Source: PCC-6802 sp943367755 (GTDB lineage Bacteria; Cyanobacteriota; Cyanobacteriia; Pseudanabaenales; Pseudanabaenaceae). Taken from it: DNA of 64,000 nt. Position 1 is the first letter of the stretch, and each line of letters starts with the position of its first letter. Of this stretch, positions 8,965-17,820 are shown piece by piece. Where the stretch lies: assembly GCA_943367755.1 (NCBI GenBank), contig CALRKB020000016.1, positions 14,195 through 78,194 of the forward strand, written 5' to 3'. A program made the position numbers and the translations under genes. The notes beneath the pieces were generated by a model. The model was not told the origin of the DNA. It saw nothing but the letters and a program-made list of their open reading frames with translations, and ran no database searches.

Positions 8965-10143
8965 TTGTTACCAGTTCCTTCTCCCCAATTTATGCTCGCT
9001 GCCAGTCCTGATTTGACTGCCCTAGCGCGATCGCAGATCGTTTTACTCACCCAGGGTTTGGGTGCAGTTTCCAGCGTCATGTATCTCACTGAGGAAATTG
9101 GCAACCGTACCCCCAATCTGATTGAGGTAGTCGCCTATCCCGATGATGCCGCCGAGCGTCTCAGCACTAACCTCCAGGGTGCTAACCTGCAACTCCTATT
9201 ACCATCAAACCAAAAGGCGGCAGAGGGTAGCGCTCTCGTTAAGCAAGGGCGCATCGTTTTACCCCTAATTTATCAAGGCACGATCATGGGCTTTTTGATG
9301 ACAGGCCGCGAAGATCGCGAATGGAGCGATCACGAACAATCACAAATTCAGCAGGTAGCAAATACATTGGCGATCGCCTGTGCATTAGATCGTCGCTGCC
9401 AGTGGTTAGAGGAGAGTCAACGACAAGCCTACGCCCAACAAACCGATTTCCTCTCAACGCTCTTGCACCAGCTTCGCAATCCGCTGACTGCCATCCGCAC
9501 ATTTGCGCAGCTCCTGTTGCGGCGGATTCTCCCGGAAGATCCCAATCAGAAATTTGTGCGGAGTCTACTGAGGGAAACTGCACACATGCAGGAATTGCTG
9601 GCGGGAGTGGATGGGCTACAAGCCTTGCCCATGCTGGAGATGTACCCAGATCAACTGCTGTTGCCTTCTAGCACACTTGCCTTGAGTGCAATCGACCCCA
9701 TGGAGATCCTGGAGCCTTTGATTAATTCAGCTACGGCGATCGCACAAGAACGCGACCTTGACTTTACGATTAATCTTCCCGACGAGCTACCATTAGTTTT
9801 AGGTAATGCTGCGGCTTTGCGAGAAGTATTGGGTAATCTAATCGACAACGCGATGAAATATACGATCGCCCCTGGTAGCGTATCGCTAAATATAGAGGTC
9901 GATCGCGATTATGCTACGGTTAACGTGCAGGACACTGGTTTGGGTATTCCCACCAACGATCTGCCCCACTTGTTTGAGCGCAATTTTCGCGGCAGGCAAG
10001 CCGAAGGAGAGATTACTGGGACGGGATTGGGATTAGCGATCGCCCTCGATCTAGTCCAAAAAATGCAAGGCGAAATTCTGGTTAGCTCCCAAGAGAATCA
10101 GGGCAGCACTTTCTCTGTCCGCCTCAAACGCTGGAAGAGGTAA
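8965..10143 (+). CDS. GAF-domain sensor histidine kinase
   Basis: Soluble sensor kinase of 392 aa: N-terminal GAF-like domain (about 10-140), HisKA with the phosphoacceptor in LLHQLRNPLTAIRTF, then HATPase_c with N box NLIDNAMKYT, G1 DTGLGIP and G2 GTGLGLAIAL. I keep the TTG at 8965 because the residues after it (LPVPSPQF) resemble the N-termini I recall for cyanobacterial homologs; ATG 8992 is the alternative. No membrane segment and no response regulator beside it, so it is an orphan kinase with unknown signal. It begins 21 bp after the methyltransferase stop. Confidence 0.92.
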   Translation: MLPVPSPQFMLAASPDLTALARSQIVLLTQGLGAVSSVMYLTEEIGNRTPNLIEVVAYPDDAAERLSTNLQGANLQLLLPSNQKAAEGSALVKQGRIVLPLIYQGTIMGFLMTGREDREWSDHEQSQIQQVANTLAIACALDRRCQWLEESQRQAYAQQTDFLSTLLHQLRNPLTAIRTFAQLLLRRILPEDPNQKFVRSLLRETAHMQELLAGVDGLQALPMLEMYPDQLLLPSSTLALSAIDPMEILEPLINSATAIAQERDLDFTINLPDELPLVLGNAAALREVLGNLIDNAMKYTIAPGSVSLNIEVDRDYATVNVQDTGLGIPTNDLPHLFERNFRGRQAEGEITGTGLGLAIALDLVQKMQGEILVSSQENQGSTFSVRLKRWKR

Positions 10144-10144
10144 T

Positions 10145-10202
10145 ACTTTTCACTCTTCATTCTTCAATTTTCTATCTTCTATCTTTCCTACCCTCTACCA
10201 CC
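10145..10202. repeat. Pyrimidine-rich tract upstream of rlmN
   Basis: Nearly 60 bases between the kinase stop and rlmN are almost all C and T, built from loose CTTC/TTCT units. A second tract of the same kind lies just after rlmN at 11335-11370. The role is unknown. Confidence 0.6.
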
Positions 10203-10214
10203 TGCTCGCAAATT

Positions 10215-11285
10215 ATGACAAACACTATTGCTACTAAAGCTGTACCTCTCCTGGGGCAGTCACTAGAGGAACTCACAATCTGGGTGGAGAGGACAGGACA
10301 ACCACGCTATCGCGGTAAGCAATTGCACGATTGGCTCTATCAAAAAGGCGCGCACAGCCTGGACGAGATTACGGTATTTCCCAAAGTATGGCGGCAAGAG
10401 ATGGCGGCAACGGAAATTGGGCGATCGCAGATTCACCACCGCACCGAAACTAAAGATGGCACGAACAAATTTTTGCTGCGCTTGGCTGATGGCGCGATCG
10501 TGGAAACTGTCGGTATTCCCACTAGCAAACGACTCACGGTTTGCGTTTCTACCCAGGTGGGTTGCCCAATGGACTGCAACTTCTGCGCTACGGGTAAGGG
10601 AGGATTCGATCGCAACTTGGATAAACATGAAATTATCGATCAGGTACTCACCGTTCAAGAGCAGATGCAGCGACGGGTGAGCCATCTCGTATTCATGGGC
10701 ATGGGCGAACCTTTACTGAATCTCGAAAACGTGGTGGGAGCAGTGCGCGTCCTCAATCAGGATATTGGTATTGGTCAGCGCAATATTACAATTTCCACCG
10801 TGGGAGTTCCCAAGCAAATTAAGCGACTGGCGCAGCATAATTTACAAGTTACCTTAGCAGTAAGTATCCATGCTCCCGATCAAGAATTGCGGGCTTCGCT
10901 CATTCCTTCGGCGCGTAAATATCCGATTGAATCTTTGCTCAGCGACTGCCGCGAGTATATTAATGTCACGGGACGGCGCATTAGCTTTGAATATACTTTG
11001 TTGGCTGGTGTGAATGCTTCTCCAGCCCAAGCAAGACAACTGGCACAACTCCTGCGGGGATTCCAAAGTCATGTCAATTTAATTCCCTACAATCCAATTA
11101 AAGATGCGGATTACAAGCGCCCTTCGTCTACAACGGTGGAAATGTTCGCGCAAACGCTAAAAGAGCAACATATTGCCGTAAGCGTGCGCCGTACGCGTGG
11201 CATGGAGGCCGATGCTGCCTGCGGTCAACTGCGCGGTACGCATCAGAAGAAAGATGATGCTATCCCAACACTTCTTCTACCGTAA
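10215..11285 (+). CDS. rlmN: 23S rRNA (adenine2503-C2) methyltransferase RlmN
   Basis: Radical-SAM enzyme that methylates C2 of A2503 in 23S rRNA and A37 in some tRNAs, 356 aa, full length. The 4Fe-4S motif CPMDCNFC is present with the flanking GCPMD and CATGKGG. MGMGEPLLN binds SAM; the C-terminal RRTRGMEADAACGQL holds the second catalytic cysteine, and the first is expected in the SVRRT-proximal region. Flanked on both sides by pyrimidine-rich tracts. Confidence 0.97.
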   Translation: MTNTIATKAVPLLGQSLEELTIWVERTGQPRYRGKQLHDWLYQKGAHSLDEITVFPKVWRQEMAATEIGRSQIHHRTETKDGTNKFLLRLADGAIVETVGIPTSKRLTVCVSTQVGCPMDCNFCATGKGGFDRNLDKHEIIDQVLTVQEQMQRRVSHLVFMGMGEPLLNLENVVGAVRVLNQDIGIGQRNITISTVGVPKQIKRLAQHNLQVTLAVSIHAPDQELRASLIPSARKYPIESLLSDCREYINVTGRRISFEYTLLAGVNASPAQARQLAQLLRGFQSHVNLIPYNPIKDADYKRPSSTTVEMFAQTLKEQHIAVSVRRTRGMEADAACGQLRGTHQKKDDAIPTLLLP

Positions 11286-11334
11286 TCCTAATATCAGGAA
11301 AGGACTTGTGGAATCCTAAAGGGTAATAATCATC

Positions 11335-11370
11335 GCTCTTCCCTCTTCCACCTTCCCTTTTCTTCCCTCA
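11335..11370. repeat. Pyrimidine-rich tract downstream of rlmN
   Basis: C/T-rich run (TCTTCCCTCTTCCACC-like) between the convergent rlmN and SWIM genes, reaching the SWIM stop codon. It resembles the tract at 10145-10202 in composition, not in exact order. Confidence 0.5.
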
Positions 11371-13167
11371 CAACTGTTTGAATAGTTCCATCAGTTTACG
11401 CTTCCGCGCGTGGGTGGTCGTGAGTTGGGTGCGATAGGTAGACCACTCGGCTTTTCGTCCTAGTTGAAGATAGGCATCTCGGACTTGTTTTAACCACCTG
11501 ACAGCTTCACTATAGCGATCGGCTTTACCCGCATCCATAATTGGCTCGGCACGCAGACGCGCATTCTCAATCACCCATTCAGGGCGATGAGCGATCGCTG
11601 CTTCCATGACCCGATGCACAAATTCAGCGTGATAGATATCAGTTTTAACCACTTCAATCGCATCATCAATTAGACCTTCGTGCAAAAAGATATCAACTTT
11701 GGCTTCTCTCGCTTGCCAATCATTAGCTTGACGCAGCGTTTGCAGCAGATTTGATCGCACTTTTGACCAGGTTTTTCCTGCTAGATCTTCAATCTTTCTA
11801 TAATCTTTGAAGGAAGGCTTAATTTTAAAAGCAGTGATTTTAGCAGCTAGGGCAGTGGTAGAGTCTCCCAATCCTTCTGCCAGATCGCTCGTCCAGGTTG
11901 CCAGCTCGTAGATGCGATATTCCGAACCCGTTAGGGTCAATCCCGCCCGCGCAATCTCCAAGGCTTCGGTAACGCAAGCGCGATCGCACAGAGCTTGAGC
12001 GAGACCAAGTGCCTCCTCTGCGGTAGTCATCTGTTCTTTTGACTTTGCCATTGCCTCGTCTATCCGCCCCAAACTTGTAAGTTTGGTCAGATACAAAAGG
12101 GTTTGACTTTCCGCTTCTGCCAGATGTAGGTATTCCTCTTGACGATTCTGGCGATCAAGAATGCGGAGGCGGATTACTGCCAGATCTTCGACAAAATGAG
12201 GTCGTTCACCATCATCACTATCCCAAGCCCCTTGCTCTGTAATGTTGCCCTCAAACACCCGTTGCAGAGCAGGATAGTCCCAACCTTGAGCCAGAGCTGC
12301 CAAGCTCATCTCAAAGCTACCGCCGAGTTGGTCTTGCCATTCCTCTAGCCGCATCTGCAGCTCCGCTTTCTGTTCGTCCGGCAGTTCGGCACTGAGAATT
12401 GCCTCTGTCCAAGCTTCATTTAAGGATTCACATACGGCTTCGCTATCGGCACCGTAATCCGATAGATCGTCCCATTCCTCTGCGCAAGTAGCAGTAATAA
12501 CTTCCAGAATGGCGATCGCGTTATTACCATCCCCCTGCTCAGTAAAGGCTTCTGCCTTACCAATTACTTCCTGCAAATCGTCGGCAATTGGGTCTCCCTC
12601 CTCATATCCTTCTTCCAGGGAACGTAAGCCATCCCGCAAAATTTGCTTCACTTGACGGCGGAATGGAGCCGCATCAATGGTAGTACGGCGTGGAGTTTTG
12701 GCAGCTTTGGCTGCTTTGGCTGATTGTTTCTGGGGCGTAGGAAGTAAGATCAGGCTAACGTGGTGATCGATTGCATCAATTAGATCGGGTTGTTCGTCAA
12801 CTAGGGCTTGAATCAGGTGCTGGGTTTTCTGGTGGTCGAGGCGATCGAGCAATTGCACTAAAGTAGGACGATCTTCGATGGAGTTCGGTTGCCGCACGCA
12901 GGTTAACAAGGTTGCCGCAATATGCTTGCACCAGCCCTCGTAGTTATACGGACAGGTGCAATCGGCTGAGGTAATACCGCCCGCATCAAACCCAATAGTA
13001 ACGCGATAATTGCTGGCTTCGCTGCCTTCAACCTCCGCTTGGATCGTGTTACCACGTTTGGCGATCGCCGTTACAGATTGCGAGCGATAGTAGTCTTCGC
13101 CGCGATCGAATGACTGAGCGGTAGTGTGATGGCGAATGATTGATTCGCTGAGTGATGGAATAGCCAT
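11368..13167 (-). CDS. SWIM zinc finger protein
   Basis: 599-aa protein of unknown function with an N-terminal SWIM zinc-binding motif: Cys70 and Cys72 (DCTCPYNYEG), then Cys80 and His82 (WCKHIAATLL). The rest is long and helical with TPR-like repeats, including acidic segments around 185-300. A basic, Ala/Lys-rich linker (KSAKAAKAAKTPRR) lies near 148. SWIM domains bind DNA or protein; family members also occur near SNF2 helicases, but none is here. A decayed copy of its first ~25 codons lies at 13560-13614. Confidence 0.9.
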   Translation of the reverse strand: MAIPSLSESIIRHHTTAQSFDRGEDYYRSQSVTAIAKRGNTIQAEVEGSEASNYRVTIGFDAGGITSADCTCPYNYEGWCKHIAATLLTCVRQPNSIEDRPTLVQLLDRLDHQKTQHLIQALVDEQPDLIDAIDHHVSLILLPTPQKQSAKAAKAAKTPRRTTIDAAPFRRQVKQILRDGLRSLEEGYEEGDPIADDLQEVIGKAEAFTEQGDGNNAIAILEVITATCAEEWDDLSDYGADSEAVCESLNEAWTEAILSAELPDEQKAELQMRLEEWQDQLGGSFEMSLAALAQGWDYPALQRVFEGNITEQGAWDSDDGERPHFVEDLAVIRLRILDRQNRQEEYLHLAEAESQTLLYLTKLTSLGRIDEAMAKSKEQMTTAEEALGLAQALCDRACVTEALEIARAGLTLTGSEYRIYELATWTSDLAEGLGDSTTALAAKITAFKIKPSFKDYRKIEDLAGKTWSKVRSNLLQTLRQANDWQAREAKVDIFLHEGLIDDAIEVVKTDIYHAEFVHRVMEAAIAHRPEWVIENARLRAEPIMDAGKADRYSEAVRWLKQVRDAYLQLGRKAEWSTYRTQLTTTHARKRKLMELFKQL

Positions 13168-13258
13168 AGCAGGGTATTAGGGGATGATGGTCATTTAAGT
13201 TTGGCGATAACGCTTGGAAAGAGCCTTGGGAGTGTAAACCTAATTTCAGTCATAGAAT

Positions 13259-13513
13259 TTAGACATCAATATCGTCCCATAATTCTGAGATAGGAAAGGT
13301 TTGCCCTGCTGATGCCAGTCGAATTGATTCCTGCAAATCTTCTAGGATATTTGCTTTAGGCTCTTCCTCATCAACTCGATCTAGATCGCTTGCTATGGAT
13401 TGTAGAGATTCAATGAGTTCATCCCAAATTCTAACAGGAACTAATACATCAGTTTTTTCACCTGTGGCATTGGTAACGTATTTTATACTGGCTTGAATTT
13501 GCGCGATCATCAT
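13259..13513 (-). CDS. Antitoxin-like small protein, no toxin partner
   Basis: 84 aa, acidic. It opens with IQASIKYVTNATGEKTDVLVPVRIWDELIESL, a pattern shared by many small cyanobacterial proteins encoded next to RelE/ParE-like or PIN toxins. The DNA-binding function is not evident from sequence. Here no toxin gene follows: the next 90 bp lead straight into the SWIM gene. It lies between the SWIM gene and the broken copy of that gene's 5' end, so it may have arrived with a rearrangement. Confidence 0.7.
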   Translation of the reverse strand: MMIAQIQASIKYVTNATGEKTDVLVPVRIWDELIESLQSIASDLDRVDEEEPKANILEDLQESIRLASAGQTFPISELWDDIDV

Positions 13514-13559
13514 AAGGTTTGATCCACGGCTACATCTGCAATTATATCAAAGTTGCTGT

Positions 13560-13614
13560 TGCGATCAAATGACTGGGGAGTGGCATTATTCATTGAGTGA
13601 GGGAATAGCCCTAA
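13560..13614 (-). pseudogene. Relic of a second SWIM gene 5' end
   Basis: Reading the minus strand, the segment matches 13101-13173, the start of the SWIM gene: GGCTATTCCCTCACTCA against GGCTATTCCATCACTCA, then CAGTCATTTGATCGC against CAGTCATTCGATCGC, with short gaps between. The start codon is AGG instead of ATG and there are in-frame stops, so it is not expressed. The two copies flank the antitoxin-like gene as imperfect direct repeats. A further weaker match (TATACG..GGACAGGTGCAA at 13618-13640 against 12950-12970) may be another scrap. Confidence 0.7.
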
Positions 13615-13686
13615 CAATATACGAAGGACAGGTGCAAGATATAAATCTTTCATAAAGTCAATTTTTCTCCTACTTTACCGTATGAG

Positions 13687-15252
13687 CTAATAGCTTTTTT
13701 CGTTTATGAGATCTTTAAATCTCTGATCGTCCTTAATTTTGTCTAAATCAACATCCTCTCTTGCAAGATTTTTGATATCAGGATTAAGGTGAACAGCGTT
13801 TTCTAGTGCTTGAATTGCTTGATCCTTTTCATCTTGCCCAGCATAATAACAGGCAATATTAAACCAAGCCAAGGTGCTATTTTCATCTAAATCTATAGCT
13901 TTCCTATATTCAGACAATTCATCTCCCGACCCTAAAAGACTGATCACATTTCCTCGGTTAACATATGAGGTAGCAGAGTTAGGATTGAGTCGGATCGCTT
14001 TGTCGATACATTTTAGTGCAATTCGAGCTTTTTCTTGTATTTCTGTATTCACTAGTCTTTCCTGGGGAGTGAGCGCTTTCGACATGCCCAGAATTTGATC
14101 TATTAAAACCGCAGCTTTATTAGCCCAAGGCTGAAACTCCTTAGGATTTATTTTAATTGCTGCTTCAAACGATTTGATAGCCTCATCATATCTTTTTGAT
14201 TTCCATAGTATTAATCCTCTCAAATTGTGTGCTTCATATGAGTATTTATTAATTTCTATTGCTTTGTCGTAGAATTTAATTGCACCTTCACTATCTTCTC
14301 TTAGATCTAATATTATCCCGAGATTAATATAATCTGTTGATCTCAAGAGGAATATTTCATTGGATGTATCTTTAGATATAGAATCTAGTAGATCATTTAA
14401 ATTTGAGGGAAGACTTGGGTCATTTCTTCCTAGTTTAGATAGTATATCATTTATGGTTTTTTCTACAGCCTTATATGCTTCATTTTTGTTGGACGTAGGT
14501 CTATCATATGCATAATCCAAGTTAAGCGAATTTGTACTTGGGATTGCATCAATCACTTGTCTTATTGATTGTATTCTATTAGTTCTACTTTTTGTCTCCT
14601 CAACTTCCTCTATTAGTTCATCGTAATCATCTCTAAAAGTTTGTGTCAGATATAAACGCGACCAGAGATATCCAATGAAGAATCCAATAACTATAAAATA
14701 TACGACAACGGCTATTGTAAAACTAGTAGTGCTCGGAACTACAGCTTTGTCATTGGGGGAAGCAAATCCTGGAGCTAGATTTTTAATGACTCGATTGCTC
14801 ATAAATTTCAGGATAGGCTCTATTTGTGTTAATCCCACACCGACTAATATTTTAGTAAGCCAATCTGAAATTTGCTCTAAATTGGTATTTGCTTTAATCC
14901 TTGCTTGATATGGTTTATCTGTTGATGTTTTGGGAGGAATATCTTCTTGCTCAATTGTACGGGGTATACCAAATAAAAATCCTAATAAACTGCCAGATAA
15001 GAGACATGCCCCACTTGCAGTCGCAATAGAGCCAAAGGTAGACCAATCATACGTCGTTGTGTCAAAACGCCTCACATATAAACCAATGAATATGTAACCA
15101 ATCCCTGCCATAACAGTGAGAGGAAATATTGCTCGTGCCAAACGCCATGAACTTTTATCCATAAATTGTCCAATAAGAATAAACGGAGTTTTTATCGTGC
15201 GAAACAATAGATCTTTAGATTGCCCGGTAAATATAACCAGCGGATTTTTCAT
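13687..15252 (-). CDS. Membrane protein with C-terminal TPR repeats, unknown function
   Basis: 521 aa. Predicted helices at about 42-62, 75-97 (ending GFLFGIPR) and 176-200 (IAVVVYFIVIGFFIGYLW). Between the last two is NTNLEQISDWLTKILVGVG, a segment I recall from membrane proteins of unknown function in diverse bacteria. Residues about 205-300 look coiled-coil or linker; 300-515 hold TPR units (DYINLGIILDLREDSEGAIKFYDKAIEIN and repeats, quoted in part). The gene is AT-rich and lacks GCGATCGC sites, unlike neighbours, suggesting transfer. Start ATG 15252; an in-frame stop lies about 12 codons upstream. I do not assign a function. Confidence 0.8.
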   Translation of the reverse strand: MKNPLVIFTGQSKDLLFRTIKTPFILIGQFMDKSSWRLARAIFPLTVMAGIGYIFIGLYVRRFDTTTYDWSTFGSIATASGACLLSGSLLGFLFGIPRTIEQEDIPPKTSTDKPYQARIKANTNLEQISDWLTKILVGVGLTQIEPILKFMSNRVIKNLAPGFASPNDKAVVPSTTSFTIAVVVYFIVIGFFIGYLWSRLYLTQTFRDDYDELIEEVEETKSRTNRIQSIRQVIDAIPSTNSLNLDYAYDRPTSNKNEAYKAVEKTINDILSKLGRNDPSLPSNLNDLLDSISKDTSNEIFLLRSTDYINLGIILDLREDSEGAIKFYDKAIEINKYSYEAHNLRGLILWKSKRYDEAIKSFEAAIKINPKEFQPWANKAAVLIDQILGMSKALTPQERLVNTEIQEKARIALKCIDKAIRLNPNSATSYVNRGNVISLLGSGDELSEYRKAIDLDENSTLAWFNIACYYAGQDEKDQAIQALENAVHLNPDIKNLAREDVDLDKIKDDQRFKDLINEKSY

Positions 15253-15276
15253 GCGAAATAATAGGTCTTTATCTGG
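15184..15276. repeat. Imperfect direct repeat over the start of the TPR membrane gene
   Basis: Two units of about 37 nt, 15184-15222 and 15241-15276, share GCGAAA(C/T)AATAG(A/G)TCTTTA. One lies inside the coding region; the other spans the start codon. On the minus strand both read KDLLFR followed by a short hydrophobic stretch. Confidence 0.6.
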
Positions 15277-15282
15277 TATGAC

Positions 15283-15393
15283 TTATGTGAGTGGGAGGCT
15301 AGAAAAAACGTGAAATCGTCAAAATAGCAAACCTCTTGGCTAAGGCATAGCCTGAATCCATTGCTATAGTTTGGACGTTATTAACTCACATAA
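15283..15393. mobile_element. MITE-like element with terminal inverted repeats
   Basis: TTATGTGAGT at 15283-15292 and its exact complement ACTCACATAA at 15384-15393 bracket 91 bp with no ORF. Size and structure suit a miniature inverted-repeat element or the scar of one, in an AT-rich spacer. I cannot identify a target-site duplication. Confidence 0.4.
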
Positions 15394-15541
15394 TGCGGTT
15401 CGTATTATTCATCTTAGTAAAATTAATTCTTAGCCTTTTACTATTGTTGCTATTCTTAATAAATTTTGTATTTTTGAGATGCCAACAACCCTAATTTCTT
15501 TGTACTAAAAATCATCTCATATAAGTCAAGAATAGCAATTG

Positions 15542-16747
15542 CTAGGTTCGATACTTTGAAAAGCTAAATCTACCGTTTGTTCCATCCGCATCCATCTTTA
15601 TCTGTGCCACGTAAAAATTCTTTTGCAGAACCTCTCCTTCAGGTGTAAACGCAATCTCACCGAGCGGTGTATTGTATTTGCCTTTCAGAAGTTGCTCGTT
15701 CAAAGCTGTCCGCAAATCCGCAAGCGGAAATTGCGCGATCTTATGCTTGCGATCCAGTGTTTGTAGAGCTTCTACAAATACCTGAACGGCGGTAAAAGCC
15801 TGGGCGCTAAACTGTGGTGGTGCTTTTTGATAGCGATCGCGATAGAGCTGACGGAAGCTAAGATTAATCCCATTTTCGTAATCGGGACTGTAGGCTTGCG
15901 CGATCAGTACGCCATCGCAAAGCGATTTGCATACGGTGAATATATTGGAGGTGTTCAGTCCATTGCCCCCAACGATCGGACCGCCATAACCAAGTTCGCG
16001 CAACTGCCGTACTATATTGCCACCATCTGCCGCCAGACCAGAAATTATGACTAAATCTGGTTTGAGATTAATCGCACTGGTAGCTTGAGTTTGGAAGTCC
16101 GTATCCGTAGTCTGAAATTTTTGCATCGTAACTAGCTGCAACCCTTGAGACTTGACCGCTTGCTGAAATATCTCTGTCTCTGAAGTTGTAAATGCATCGT
16201 TCTGAGCGTAGAATATAGCAACGCGTTGGATTTGTGGATTGAGCTTTAGTGCTGCCTTGACCGCACTGGGAGCAACCAGGGCAATAGGCGCAGAAACGCG
16301 GGAAATATATGTTCCAATTTGCGGTATTCCTTTAGCAGTATTAGAAGCACCGATTACAGGAACCTTAGCTCGCTCAGCAATTGGATCGGCACTAAAAGCC
16401 TGTTGGGAAGACGATGGCCCTACAATTCCCACAACGACATCTTTGGCGATCAGCGTCTGAAAAGCATTGATTGCTCCAGCTTCATCACCACCCACATCCT
16501 GAAAAATCAGCGCGATCGCCACGCCATTAATACCACCTCTAGCATTGAAATATTGCTCGGCAATTTTGGCACCGGCCACGGATTCCTGACCGAGCAGGGC
16601 AATGTTGCTAGTTTGAGCGAGGGCTACACCAATCGGGATGCTGTCTGTTGTCCTGTTAGTGAGAGATGGGACATTGCGATCGCAGGCAATAAATAGTACC
16701 GCGCAAATCAGCGATAGCAGAATGTAAAGTGCTTGCCGTTTCAGCAT
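15542..16747 (-). CDS. ABC transporter substrate-binding lipoprotein, Leu/Ile/Val-type
   Basis: 401 aa, periplasmic binding protein type 1 fold. The signal peptide has a lipobox (LLSLICAVLFIAC), so the mature protein starts at Cys and is membrane-tethered. The body (IPIGVALAQTSNIALLGQE, then GVAIALIFQDVGGDEAGAI, in part) is typical of LivK/amide-binding receptors. No permease or ATPase genes are adjacent; it may serve a transporter encoded elsewhere or act as a sensory receptor. It is 5 bp downstream of fghA on the same strand. Confidence 0.9.
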   Translation of the reverse strand: MLKRQALYILLSLICAVLFIACDRNVPSLTNRTTDSIPIGVALAQTSNIALLGQESVAGAKIAEQYFNARGGINGVAIALIFQDVGGDEAGAINAFQTLIAKDVVVGIVGPSSSQQAFSADPIAERAKVPVIGASNTAKGIPQIGTYISRVSAPIALVAPSAVKAALKLNPQIQRVAIFYAQNDAFTTSETEIFQQAVKSQGLQLVTMQKFQTTDTDFQTQATSAINLKPDLVIISGLAADGGNIVRQLRELGYGGPIVGGNGLNTSNIFTVCKSLCDGVLIAQAYSPDYENGINLSFRQLYRDRYQKAPPQFSAQAFTAVQVFVEALQTLDRKHKIAQFPLADLRTALNEQLLKGKYNTPLGEIAFTPEGEVLQKNFYVAQIKMDADGTNGRFSFSKYRT

Positions 16748-16752
16748 AGATT

Positions 16753-17598
16753 TTAAAGTAAAGCCTGGGCGTGATGGCGGATATGATCTTCAATAAAAGT
16801 AGCGATAAAGTAATAACTATGATCGTAACCTTCTTGTCGCCGCAAAATTAGTGGTTGCCCTGCCTTAGCGCAGGCTTGCTCGAAGATTTCCGGTTTTAGT
16901 TGTTCGTTGAGAAAGCGATCGCCCATCCCTTGATCGATCAAAATCTGGCTGTGAAACTTATTGGCAAGAACTAGTTCGCTAGCATCGTAAAGACTCCAAG
17001 CAGAGCGATCTTCACCGAGATATCCAGTGAATGCCTTGTTGCCCCAAGCACATTGCATTGGAGCCACAATGGGCGCAAACGCTGAAACCGAATGGTAGCG
17101 ATCGGGGTTGCGCAACGCACATACCAACGCCCCATGTCCACCCATGGAATGACCAAAAATACCCCGCCGATCGCTCTTCACAGGGAAATGAGTTTCGATC
17201 AGAGCAGGTAATTCGTCGATAACGTAGCTGTACATGCGATAGTGCGATCGCCACGGATCTTCAGTCGCATCGACATAAAAGCCCGCACCTGTACCAAAAT
17301 CCCAATTACTATCTTCACCAGGAATGCCTGTATTACGGGGACTGGTATCAGGGGCAACAAGGATCAAGCCATGCTCTGCTGCGAACCGCTGCGCTCCTGA
17401 CTTAGCCATAAAATTCTCTTCGGTACAGGTTAGGCCAGACAGGAAATAGAGCACTGGTAGGCGTTGCAACTTTGCCTGGGGAGGCTGATAAATGGAGAAT
17501 CTCATGTCGATATGGCAAGCTTCCGATTGATGTTGATAGAAGCCAACTATACCTTCACAGCAGTGATGTTCAGAAATTAGATGGAGAGAAGTTGACAT
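16753..17598 (-). CDS. fghA: S-formylglutathione hydrolase
   Basis: Serine esterase hydrolysing S-formylglutathione to formate and glutathione in formaldehyde detoxification, 281 aa. Alpha/beta hydrolase with nucleophile Ser in GHSMGGHGAL, the family signature YFLSGLTCTEENF, Asp in LIDQGMGDRF and His in YDHSYYFI. The glutathione-dependent formaldehyde dehydrogenase is not adjacent. It probably shares a transcript with the downstream binding-protein gene (5 bp gap). Confidence 0.96.
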   Translation of the reverse strand: MSTSLHLISEHHCCEGIVGFYQHQSEACHIDMRFSIYQPPQAKLQRLPVLYFLSGLTCTEENFMAKSGAQRFAAEHGLILVAPDTSPRNTGIPGEDSNWDFGTGAGFYVDATEDPWRSHYRMYSYVIDELPALIETHFPVKSDRRGIFGHSMGGHGALVCALRNPDRYHSVSAFAPIVAPMQCAWGNKAFTGYLGEDRSAWSLYDASELVLANKFHSQILIDQGMGDRFLNEQLKPEIFEQACAKAGQPLILRRQEGYDHSYYFIATFIEDHIRHHAQALL

Positions 17599-17820
17599 GA
17601 GATTGTTTTCTAGATTTAGTGTACCTACAATTGGATTTGAATGATCGAAAAGATCGGCAAAAGGATCGGCAAAAATCTTTCGGATTGCAAGCTAAAAGTA
17701 TTATCACCATACATTTATAGACTAACTTAAGATCGACAAAATCATATGATGGTTCCATGTAGAGGATGAGATTTTTTACTTGGAGTTGATTAGCCTCTCA
17801 ATGTCAAACCAGTTCACAAA

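Noticed and set aside
13618..13640. Third scrap of SWIM sequence (match to 12950-12970)
   Set aside because: The match is only about 17 of 20 bases and in an order that would need another tandem copy; could be chance, so not listed as a separate feature.
17650..17690. Repeat GGATCGGCAAAA in two copies upstream of fghA
   Set aside because: Only two short copies of 11 nt; too weak to call a regulatory site or repeat array.
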